Assembly (NCBI GenBank): GCA_025463965.1
Contig: JAODBN010000393.1
Span: 1-5,587, forward strand
Length of the DNA stretch: 5,587 nucleotides
Direction: 5' to 3'
Origin: Acidimicrobiaceae bacterium
GTDB lineage: Bacteria > Actinomycetota > Acidimicrobiia > Acidimicrobiales > Bog-793
Made by a program: the position numbers and the translations under genes. Every line of letters begins with the position of its first letter. Position 1 is the first letter of the stretch. The notes beneath the pieces are model-generated. The model worked only from the letters and a program-made list of their open reading frames with translations. It searched no databases and was not told where the DNA came from. This document shows positions 1-5,587 of the stretch, piece after piece.

Positions 1-1296
1 GAGGAGACGGTGGACGAGCGCGCGAACCTCGAGGTAGGTGTCGGCCGTGTCGCCGTCTCCAGCGGCCGCCTCCTCGACGAGCGCGGCGAGCGCGCGCTGG
101 CACTCGTCGAGCAGCGGGTCCGGCGCCCGCCAGCCCGTGCCGAGCATCCCGGGCTCAGGCGGGAGGAGGCAAGCGGCGAGCACGGGATCCGCGGGCTCGA
201 GCAGCAGGGATCCCGGCGGCAGCAGTAGCCGGATCCCGTACTGGACCGGGTCGACGCTCCACACCAGGTCCTCCTCGGCGACGAAGTCGAGCAGGTCGAC
301 GAGGTCCTGGCGAGTGGTCCACGGCGTGAACGGAAGGAACGACGGCCGGACCTCCACCCCGAGCGAGCGCAGCAGGCGAACCGCCTCGCGTCCCTCCGAC
401 GAGCGGTGGCCCTTGTCCAGGCGCTCGAGGACAAGGTCGCTCGTCGACTCGAGAGCGGACACCACGAACAAGAGCCCCGCGTCCGCGAGCTCGGGGAGCA
501 GGTCGCGGTGGCGGAGCAGGTGGCTGACCTTGATCGTGGCGTCGAAGGTGCGGCCGGGGTGGTCCCGCTTGAGCATCCGTGCGAAGGCCCGGGCGTGCGA
601 CGGCCGGTTGAGGAAGTCGGGGTCGGCGAGGTGGACGTGGGAGGCGCCCTCCTCGATGAGCGCGGCGAGCTCCGAGCGGACCGTCTCGAGCGCGACGGGC
701 CGCGATCTGCCCTCGTAGACGACCGGGACCGGACAGTGCCGACAGCGGTGACTGCAGCCGGTGGTCGTCTCCACGGTTGCGACGAGGCGCTGCTCGCCCT
801 TCCAAGACAGCTGTGCGTATTGCTCGAGCCCGGCAAGCCCCGCACTGGTCATCGGTGCCCGCGACCCGCCGCGGGGGGCGCCGAGTTCGCGCCGTCTCCG
901 CGGACCGGTTCCGGCTCTCTCGGCACCGATTTCCGAGGCCCACTCCACGAGCGGCTCGAGGACCTCTCCGGAAAGGGCGACGTCGCCCGGGCCGAGGAGC
1001 GGCCCGGCGGCCTGAGCGCCCGCCTCGGCATACAGGCCGTGCAGGCACACCGGCAGGTCCGGGCGTTCCCGCCTCAGCCGGCCGAGCGCTTCCAGCGCGA
1101 GGCGGAGCGCAGTGTGCATGGGGACCGAGAGCGTGACCGCTTGTGCTGTCGCCAGCTCGTCGGACGGCCAGGGGTCGAGCGCGAGGTCGACGGCTCGGAC
1201 CTCGTGGCCCGCCGCGGCGAGCGCGGCCGCCGGCACGGTGCAGCCGAGGGGACGCCCGCCAAGCTCATAGGTGGACAGCAGCAGGACTCGACTCAC
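1..1296 (-). CDS. Radical SAM enzyme with N-terminal B12-binding-like domain (C-terminus cut off), probable CUAEP/CCAEP-tail family
   Basis: A 432-codon frame open to the left edge, so the C-terminus is missing. It starts at GTG 1294-1296, overlapping the TGA of the upstream ATP-grasp gene as GTGA, which implies translational coupling; the ribosome site is only a weak G-rich stretch. Residues 1-130 look like a Rossmann B12-binding-type domain (start MSRVLLLSTYELGGRPLG, then AAAGHEVRAVDLALDPW), but I see no DxHxxG cobalamin-histidine motif. A linker rich in Arg and Gly (about 135-160) leads to the radical SAM core, with the 4Fe-4S motif CSHRCRHC (Cys181, Cys185, Cys188). Further core elements are LADPDFLNRP (about 225), FDATIKVSHLLRHRDLLPEL and ESTSDLVLERLDKGH (about 290-305). 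The core should reductively cleave S-adenosylmethionine; the substrate is unknown. From memory the overall pattern matches the actinobacterial CUAEP/CCAEP-tail radical SAM (seleno)proteins, but the defining tail lies outside the window. Radical SAM identity is very secure; the subfamily is moderately so. Confidence 0.93.
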   Translation of the reverse strand, partial: MSRVLLLSTYELGGRPLGCTVPAAALAAAGHEVRAVDLALDPWPSDELATAQAVTLSVPMHTALRLALEALGRLRRERPDLPVCLHGLYAEAGAQAAGPLLGPGDVALSGEVLEPLVEWASEIGAERAGTGPRRRRELGAPRGGSRAPMTSAGLAGLEQYAQLSWKGEQRLVATVETTTGCSHRCRHCPVPVVYEGRSRPVALETVRSELAALIEEGASHVHLADPDFLNRPSHARAFARMLKRDHPGRTFDATIKVSHLLRHRDLLPELADAGLLFVVSALESTSDLVLERLDKGHRSSEGREAVRLLRSLGVEVRPSFLPFTPWTTRQDLVDLLDFVAEEDLVWSVDPVQYGIRLLLPPGSLLLEPADPVLAACLLPPEPGMLGTGWRAPDPLLDECQRALAALVEEAAAGDGDTADTYLEVRALVHRLL

Positions 1297-2564
1297 GCCG
1301 CCCCCGTCTCGGCGACGATGGTGATCTCGAGCGCAGCGTGGGCCCGGCGGAGCGCGGCCTCGACGAGCTCGGGCGTGTCGCCCCGAGCGAACAGGAACCC
1401 GAGGTAGCGGTCCGCCTCCGGCAGCGCACGGATCTTCGCTCCCATGGGCACGGTGATCTCGAGGCCTGTGATGCCCTCGACGGCCAGCGCCCGGTCGCGG
1501 CCCTCGACCGCCTTCAGGCGCCCCGAAGCCGGGATCGGCAGCATCAGCACGCCACTCGCTCCAGGTGCCGCCACGGTGGGCAGGTCGCTTCCGAGCGCGT
1601 GGGCGAGCACCAGCTCCTCGAGGGAAGCGCCGCCGAAGAAGCGCAGCGCTGCGGCGCACCGTCCCCCGATCGTGCGGCCGGCAACCTCCAACACCGCGAC
1701 CGAGCGCTTCCCCGAGCCGTCCGCCGGCGCGATTCGCACCTCGGCGTGCACCGGGCCCTCGGCCAGCCCGAGCGCGCTCACCGCCGCCTGAGCAGCCTGC
1801 ACCACGTCCGCCTGCACCGGCACCGGGTGCCGGGAAGGGGTCACGTAGAGGGTCTCCTCGAAGTAGGGGCCCTCGAGCGGGTCCGGCTTGTCGAAGATCG
1901 CGAGCGGCTGGAGACGGCCGCCTGAGCAGATCGCCTCGAGGGCCACCTCGTCGCCTGGCAGGTAGCTCTCGACAAGGAGAGGCTCCTGGGCCGTGCCGTT
2001 CGCCTCCTCGAGGATCCGAAAGACGCGCTCAGCCGCAGAGCGTGCCTGCGCGGCGTCGTCGACGCGAATGACGCCCCGGCTCGCCGACAAGCTGCACGGC
2101 TTGACCACCGCGGGGTAGCCGAGTCGGTCAGCCGCCCGCACGAGCGCGTCCAGCTGCCCTGAGCGCCCGCCGGTGGGCGGGATCACCGCGAACCGGGCCT
2201 GGGGGACGCGGTGCTCGGCGAACCTCGCACGCATCAGCGCCTTGTCCCGGGTGGCGACCACCGCACCAGGCGGATCGTGGCGCAGCCCGAGGCGCTCCGC
2301 CGCCATGGCGGCTGCCAGCAGCCCCTGGTCGTCGACGGCGAGGACCGCATCGAGCTTGAGGCGGTCGTTGAGCTCGACGATCGCCTGCGCGGCCTTCTCG
2401 GGGGCGGAAAGATCGATCTCGAGGAAGCGGTCGCCCATCGCGCCAGCCATTGCTTGAGGCCGCTCGGACGCCGTCACGACCTCGGTGCCGAGCCGCTCGG
2501 CAGCCGCGAGGAACCCGGGAGCCCGGTAGGTGGCGGTCGGAAGGATCAGGAGAGCGCGCGGCAT
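1293..2564 (-). CDS. ATP-grasp ligase with L-amino-acid-ligase-type C-terminal domain
   Basis: A complete 423-residue protein from an ATG start. The N-terminal pre-ATP-grasp Rossmann-like domain is residues 1-100 (MPRALLILPTATYRAPGFLA). The ATP-grasp domain runs from about 105 to 310: Lys108 in the RDKALMR segment, the nucleotide-binding Lys155 in YPAVVKP, a Ser/Gly-rich loop SLSASRGV, the LVESYLPGDEV strand (Glu199), Glu276 in HAEVRI, and the metal-binding segment LEVAGRTIGG (Glu293, Arg297). The C-terminal part (about 335-420) has VLMLPIPASGRL, GLEITVPMGAKIRALPE and YLGFLFARG, typical of the LAL_C2 domain of L-amino-acid ligases. Such enzymes activate a carboxylate as acyl-phosphate and join it to an amine; the actual substrates cannot be read from sequence. 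The Asn of the usual ExNxR metal motif is Ala295 here, which I believe is normal in this subgroup. A GGAG lies only 2 bases before the ATG, an unusually short gap. The downstream radical SAM gene overlaps by GTGA, so the two products probably act on the same molecule. Confidence 0.93.
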   Translation of the reverse strand: MPRALLILPTATYRAPGFLAAAERLGTEVVTASERPQAMAGAMGDRFLEIDLSAPEKAAQAIVELNDRLKLDAVLAVDDQGLLAAAMAAERLGLRHDPPGAVVATRDKALMRARFAEHRVPQARFAVIPPTGGRSGQLDALVRAADRLGYPAVVKPCSLSASRGVIRVDDAAQARSAAERVFRILEEANGTAQEPLLVESYLPGDEVALEAICSGGRLQPLAIFDKPDPLEGPYFEETLYVTPSRHPVPVQADVVQAAQAAVSALGLAEGPVHAEVRIAPADGSGKRSVAVLEVAGRTIGGRCAAALRFFGGASLEELVLAHALGSDLPTVAAPGASGVLMLPIPASGRLKAVEGRDRALAVEGITGLEITVPMGAKIRALPEADRYLGFLFARGDTPELVEAALRRAHAALEITIVAETGAA

Positions 2565-2635
2565 GTCTCCATCATGACGAACCGATCCCGTCGGGGCGGT
2601 CGGCCGACCGCTCCGACGGCGTGCCCGGGCGTGGC
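2565..2635. other. Intergenic gap between signalling operon and ATP-grasp/radical SAM unit
   Basis: 71 bases separate the response regulator stop from the ATP-grasp start. It is the only sizeable gap between genes in the window. It contains a strong palindrome (listed separately) and a small gcccgggc palindrome at 2623-2630. I see no convincing -35/-10 pair, and no T-run after the hairpin on the minus strand. The second unit could have its own promoter here or be read through from the signalling genes. Confidence 0.6.
2588..2619. repeat. 32-bp near-perfect palindrome upstream of the ATP-grasp gene
   Basis: Left arm CCGTCGGGGCGGTCGG (2588-2603) and right arm CCGACCGCTCCGACGG (2604-2619) are complementary at 15 of 16 positions with no spacer. 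The single exception pairs as G-U in a plus-strand transcript and is an A/C mismatch in a minus-strand transcript. The palindrome ends 23 bases before the ATP-grasp ATG. It could be a dyad operator for a dimeric regulator, or a strong RNA hairpin between the two gene groups. No U-tract follows it in the minus direction, so it is not a canonical intrinsic terminator. Confidence 0.75.
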
Positions 2636-3106
2636 TCAGTTGCGAGCCCGCGGTGGTGGCGTGGCGACCTGCGTGAAGGTGTGCACCACCTCGCGCACCG
2701 CCGAGGCAAAACTCTCGTAGCCGCCGGGCTTGGTGACGTACGCGTTGGCGTGGTGCTCGTAGCAGCGGACGATGTCGTCGTGGGCATCCGAGGTGGTGAG
2801 CACCACGATGGGGATCCTGTGGAGCGAGGCGTCTCCCTTGACCCGGGCGAGCACCTCCTGGCCTCCGACCTTTGGCAGGTTGAGATCGAGCAGGACGAGG
2901 TCCGGCGCCGGGGCGCCGCGGTGGCGGCCCCGCTTGAGCAGGAAGTCCAGGGCCTCGGCTCCGTCGCTTGCAACGTGGAGGTTCGGGGCCGGGATCAGGT
3001 CCCCGGCCTCTTCGAGGGCCTCTTGGGTCATCATCACGTCGCCGGGATCGTCCTCGACGAGCAGCAGCTCGAGGCGTGCAGGCTCAGGCTCAGCCAATCG
3101 CTTCAC
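2636..3106 (-). CDS. Single-domain response regulator, CheY/Rcp1-like
   Basis: A 156-residue protein made of one receiver domain with no output domain. Visible landmarks are the acidic pocket Glu18-Asp19-Asp20 in LLLVEDDPGDVMMTQEAL, the phosphoacceptor Asp74 in DLVLLDLNLPKVGGQE, Thr104 in VVLTTSDAHDD, and Lys126 in AYVTKPGGYE. The long loop before Asp74 (LKRGRHRGAPAPD) and the NLP motif are typical of the Rcp1 type that partners phytochrome-like kinases. The start is GTG 3104-3106: its frame has a TGA two codons upstream (3110-3112), so no longer form is possible, and a GGTGAG stretch sits just ahead. The gene overlaps the 3' end of the kinase gene by 17 bp, so the kinase is the likely phosphate donor. 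With no output domain, it probably acts by protein contact or as a phosphate relay. The last 15 or so residues are an unstructured Pro/Arg-rich tail. Confidence 0.95.
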   Translation of the reverse strand: MKRLAEPEPARLELLLVEDDPGDVMMTQEALEEAGDLIPAPNLHVASDGAEALDFLLKRGRHRGAPAPDLVLLDLNLPKVGGQEVLARVKGDASLHRIPIVVLTTSDAHDDIVRCYEHHANAYVTKPGGYESFASAVREVVHTFTQVATPPPRARN

Positions 3107-4724
3107 GGCTCACCACTTTCCGCTCCTCTGCCTTTGCAATCGCCATCGGCCAGGTCCACTCGAAGGTTGCCCCGCGCGTCACCGACGTGTCCAGCCACAT
3201 CCGTCCCCCGTGGAACTCGACGATTCGCCGAGAGAGCGACAGCCCGATCCCCGTGCCGGTGAACTCCTCCCGTCCGTGCAGCCGTTGGAAGATCACGAAG
3301 ACCCGGTCGGCGTATTCGGGGTCGATCCCGATGCCGTTGTCGGCAAAGGTGAATCGCCAGTTCTCCTCGTCTTCTGCGCGCACCGCGATCTTCATGCGCG
3401 GCGCTTCCTCGCTGCGGAACTTGATCGAGTTGGCGATCAGGTTCTGGAGCAGGGCCACGGCGAGCGCCGGGTCACCGATGACGGTCGGCAGCTCGTCGCT
3501 TTGGACGATCGCTGCCGCGGAGCTCACCTGCTCGGAGAGGTTGGTGAGCGCCTGTCGGAGTGAGTCGTTGAGGTCCACCTCGGTGAGCCGGCGGTCGAGC
3601 CGGCCTATGCGCGCGAGGGCCAGTACGTCACGCACGAGCTCTTGCATCCGGTGGGCACCGTCCGCGGCGAAGCGCACATACTGCTTGCCACGCTCATCCA
3701 GGCGCTCGGAGTAGCGGCGCTCGATGAGCTCACAGAAGCTCGCCACCTTTCGCAGAGGTTCCTGCAGATCATGTGAAGCGACGTAGGCGAACTGCTCGAG
3801 GTCGCCGTTCGAGCGGCGCAGCTCGTCGGCTTGCCGGCTGATCTCCTCCTGAGCAGCGCGCAGGCTGTCGAGCTCCTCGACGATCCGGCGACGCATCGCC
3901 TCCATGTCGCCTGCCAGTCGGGCAATTTCGGGGGGTCCGGGCGCAGCGATCTCGCGATCGAGCTCTCCTCGAGCTACGAGCCAGATGCCGTCACTGAGCG
4001 CCAGCAGCGGTCGGGTCACCCACCGCCGCAGCAGGACGAGCGCGCTGAGCCCGGCGAGGACGGTGATTGCTCCGGCGAGGAACACGGCGAATCCCAGCGT
4101 GCGCGAGTCGTCGAGGACCTGGCGGGTGGCTGCAGTGTCGGTCCGTGCCAGTTGGGCGTCCACCACGTCGAGTGAGTCGAGGACCGACTGGAAGCTGGGC
4201 CGGCGTCCGCTCGCCAGGTTGAGCTTCGCGATCTGAGCGGCCGGCAGGCCCCTTGCCGCAAGGGCCAGCGAAGGCTGGGCGACCCGCTGGCGCCACTGCG
4301 AGGCGAGCTGCTCGGTGCGCCGAACCGCAGCGCGAAGCTCGGGGCTCCCGGCGAGCAGCGGTTGGATCACCTTGGCCTGCGAAATCTCGTCGGCGACCGC
4401 ACGAGGGTAGTCACCCGGGACGGCCGCGGTGCCACCGATGACCATGCCGCGCACGGCGACCGCCTCCTCGAGCAGGTCGCGCTGGAGGCGGTCGACGCCG
4501 ACCCGCCCGGGAACGATCCGATCACTCTGATTGGAGAGGGCGCTCTGGAGCGAGTGCTGGGTGACGCCGGCGAGCGTCCATGCCAGCGCCACGAGCAGGA
4601 CGAGAATGGCCGTGAGCACCGAGACACGCCGGCGCAGCGGCCATGCCGAGAGCCGACGGTGAATGCCGGGCCCCCGCCGGACCGCCCCCGGGCGGCCGTC
4701 CGCAGCCAGCGCGCCCAGGGTCAC
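3090..4724 (-). CDS. Membrane sensor histidine kinase (CHASE3-like, HAMP, HisKA, HATPase_c)
   Basis: A 544-residue kinase starting at GTG 4722-4724, which overlaps the phosphatase stop as GTGA and has GGAG 8 bases upstream. The frame stays open further upstream, but that part only shadows the phosphatase gene. Order: a basic cytoplasmic tail (1-33), TM1 (34-54), an extracytoplasmic helical region (55-209) resembling CHASE3 (LLEEAVAVRGMVIGG, then long helices), TM2 (210-232), HAMP (233-285, starting RRWVTRPLLAL), and a coiled-coil linker (285-310). HisKA carries His318 in FAYVASHDLQEPLRK. HATPase_c has the N-box LLQNLIANSIKF (Asn428, Asn432), D-box DNGIGID (Asp462), F-box VFVIFQRLH, and G-box GTGIGLSLSRRIVEFHGG. 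All catalytic motifs are intact, so it should autophosphorylate on His318. The SHDLQEPLR form is that of phytochrome-like kinases paired with Rcp1-type regulators, which fits the next gene. There is no PAS or GAF domain, so the signal is presumably sensed outside or at the membrane; the ligand is unknown. Confidence 0.95.
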   Translation of the reverse strand: MTLGALAADGRPGAVRRGPGIHRRLSAWPLRRRVSVLTAILVLLVALAWTLAGVTQHSLQSALSNQSDRIVPGRVGVDRLQRDLLEEAVAVRGMVIGGTAAVPGDYPRAVADEISQAKVIQPLLAGSPELRAAVRRTEQLASQWRQRVAQPSLALAARGLPAAQIAKLNLASGRRPSFQSVLDSLDVVDAQLARTDTAATRQVLDDSRTLGFAVFLAGAITVLAGLSALVLLRRWVTRPLLALSDGIWLVARGELDREIAAPGPPEIARLAGDMEAMRRRIVEELDSLRAAQEEISRQADELRRSNGDLEQFAYVASHDLQEPLRKVASFCELIERRYSERLDERGKQYVRFAADGAHRMQELVRDVLALARIGRLDRRLTEVDLNDSLRQALTNLSEQVSSAAAIVQSDELPTVIGDPALAVALLQNLIANSIKFRSEEAPRMKIAVRAEDEENWRFTFADNGIGIDPEYADRVFVIFQRLHGREEFTGTGIGLSLSRRIVEFHGGRMWLDTSVTRGATFEWTWPMAIAKAEERKVVSREAIG

Positions 4725-5587
4725 AGCCGGCGCTCCGGTGCAAGGGCCACGATCGCCACGTCGTCGGAGGCGGCACTCCGCGCGCCCTGACGCAGTGGAC
4801 CGAGGGTGAGGTCGACGATGTCGGCGATGTCTTGGTGGTCTGCGGCACAGCGGCTGAGCAGCTCGGCGAGACCATCCTCGCCGAGCCGACGGCGTGCAGG
4901 GTCGCCGCGGACAACGTTCTCGACCAGTCCGTCGGTGTAGAGGAGCACCGCCCACTCCTCGGGGAGCGCGACGCGCTCGAGCGGCCAGACCGGCGAGTCG
5001 ACAACTCCGATGGGTGGGCCGGCGGGGAATTCGAGGCGGGCCACGTCCGGGCCGCCGAACAAGAAGGGCGCGAGGTGACCGGCGCGCACCACCTCCATCC
5101 AGAGGCCGGCTGGGTCGATGCGCAGCTCGCAGATCGTGGCGAACAGCGACGGATCCGCCCGCTCGGAGACGAGGACCTGCTGGAGCGCCGACAGCGTGGC
5201 GGCCGGTTCCACCCCGGCGAGCACGAGGGTCCGCCATGCCACCCGGAGCCGGATCCCGAAGGCGGCCTCGTCCGGGCCATGTCCGGCGACATCGCCGATC
5301 ATCGCTCTCACGATTCCGTCCTGGAGCTCGATCACGTCGAAGAAGTCGCCCCCGAGGAGGGCCTCCTCGCCGCCGGGGTCGTAGAGGGTGATGCAGCGCA
5401 GAGAGTGCGAACGCAGGAGAGGGCGGGGCAGGAGGCCACGTTCGAGCCGGTCGTTCTCCTCGGCACGCAGCTCGGCCTCCCGAAGGCGCTGAGCGGTGTT
5501 GGCGGCACGCTTGCGCTCGGTGGCGTAGCGCAGGGACCGTGCGAGAAGCCGGCCGTCGACGGAGCCTTTGACGAGGTAGTCCTGAGC
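4721..5587 (-). CDS. Fused response regulator / SpoIIE-type PP2C serine-threonine phosphatase (N-terminus cut off)
   Basis: The last 288 codons of a gene that enters from the right edge. The first visible residues, AQDYLVKGSVDGRLLARSLRY, are the end of a receiver domain with its conserved Lys (visible residue 7), so the missing N-terminus should hold the phosphoacceptor Asp. A helical, charged linker follows (about 22-50, TERKRAANTAQRLREAELRA), then the phosphatase domain (about 52-286). Metal-binding signatures are LLGGDFFDV (Asp81, Asp84), MIGDVAGHG (Asp99), LLYTDGLVEN (Asp219) and SDDVAIVAL (Asp275, Asp276). A start at the GTG at 5335 would cut through the GGDFFD motif, so short gene models beginning there are wrong. 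Family members of the RsbU/SpoIIE type dephosphorylate anti-sigma-factor antagonists or related Ser/Thr targets, here presumably under control of receiver phosphorylation. The kinase gene follows with GTGA overlap, pointing to one operon. The phosphatase target is not visible in the window. Confidence 0.93.
   Translation of the reverse strand, partial: AQDYLVKGSVDGRLLARSLRYATERKRAANTAQRLREAELRAEENDRLERGLLPRPLLRSHSLRCITLYDPGGEEALLGGDFFDVIELQDGIVRAMIGDVAGHGPDEAAFGIRLRVAWRTLVLAGVEPAATLSALQQVLVSERADPSLFATICELRIDPAGLWMEVVRAGHLAPFLFGGPDVARLEFPAGPPIGVVDSPVWPLERVALPEEWAVLLYTDGLVENVVRGDPARRRLGEDGLAELLSRCAADHQDIADIVDLTLGPLRQGARSAASDDVAIVALAPERRL
4733..4736 (-). promoter_or_regulatory. Ribosome-binding site fixing the kinase start
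   Basis: GGAG on the minus strand, 8 bases before the GTG at 4724 and inside the end of the phosphatase gene. The first in-frame ATG of the kinase lies about 90 codons further in, past the first membrane segment, and the next GTG (residue 36) falls inside that segment. The site therefore supports the overlapping GTG as the true start. Confidence 0.65.

Noticed and set aside
180..240. Repeated ggatcc-containing stretches close together
   Set aside because: They fall inside the radical SAM coding frame and encode a Leu/Pro/Gly-rich piece (YGIRLLLPPGSLLLEP). This looks like codon coincidence, not a repeat element.
155..1048. A 297-codon minus-strand frame overlapping the radical SAM gene
   Set aside because: The product is Arg/Pro/Gly-rich with no family motifs. 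It is an out-of-frame reading of the radical SAM gene.
406..1407. A long open frame on the plus strand (333 codons), opposite the radical SAM gene
   Set aside because: Its translation has no recognisable motifs and is antisense to a gene with an intact CxxxCxxC motif. Such antisense frames are expected in high-GC coding DNA.
2588..2619. Intrinsic transcription terminator for the signalling operon
   Set aside because: The hairpin is strong, but the minus-strand sequence that follows has no run of T residues, so I list it only as a palindrome.
2450..3563. Overlapping plus-strand open frames of 263-270 codons
   Set aside because: They are antisense to the response regulator, kinase and ATP-grasp genes, show no family motifs, and have low-complexity composition typical of shadow frames.
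4725..5237. An upstream extension of the kinase reading frame that would give a 715-residue protein
   Set aside because: This part is Arg/Pro/His-rich, lies over the well-supported phosphatase gene in another frame, and has no domain. The GTG at 4724 with GGAG in front is the better start.

Overview
The window is about 70% GC by eye. Every convincing gene is on the minus strand, GTG starts are common and genes overlap by a few bases. This fits a high-GC actinobacterium. The radical SAM and ATP-grasp types would suit a soil lineage such as Thermoleophilia or Solirubrobacterales, but that placement is inference and there is no rRNA or other marker here. Five protein genes fill almost the whole window, the two outer ones cut by its edges. 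I see no tRNA, rRNA, CRISPR array, insertion sequence or attachment site.

Read in the direction of transcription (high to low coordinates), the first block is a signalling operon. It has: (1) the 3' part of a fused response regulator/SpoIIE-type (PP2C) serine/threonine phosphatase, 4721 to the right edge; (2) a membrane histidine kinase of 544 residues with a CHASE3-like sensor, HAMP, HisKA and HATPase_c (3090-4724), starting at a GTG that overlaps the phosphatase stop as GTGA; (3) a single-domain CheY/Rcp1-like response regulator (2636-3106), overlapping the kinase gene by 17 bp. The kinase presumably senses something outside the membrane and passes phosphate to the small regulator, to the receiver domain of the phosphatase, or to both. 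The phosphatase would then act on an anti-sigma-antagonist (partner switching) whose gene is not in the window.

A 71-base intergenic gap (2565-2635) follows. It holds a nearly perfect 32-bp palindrome at 2588-2619, just ahead of the next block.

The second block is a two-gene unit of unknown function: an ATP-grasp ligase with an L-amino-acid-ligase-type C-terminal domain (1293-2564), then a radical SAM enzyme with an N-terminal Rossmann/B12-binding-like domain (1-1296, C-terminus beyond the left edge). They overlap by GTGA and are surely co-translated. The radical SAM protein resembles the actinobacterial family named for a C-terminal CUAEP or CCAEP tail, in which some members are selenoproteins. 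The diagnostic tail would lie just outside the window. This ATP-grasp/radical SAM pair is the best candidate here for an undescribed biosynthetic or modification system.
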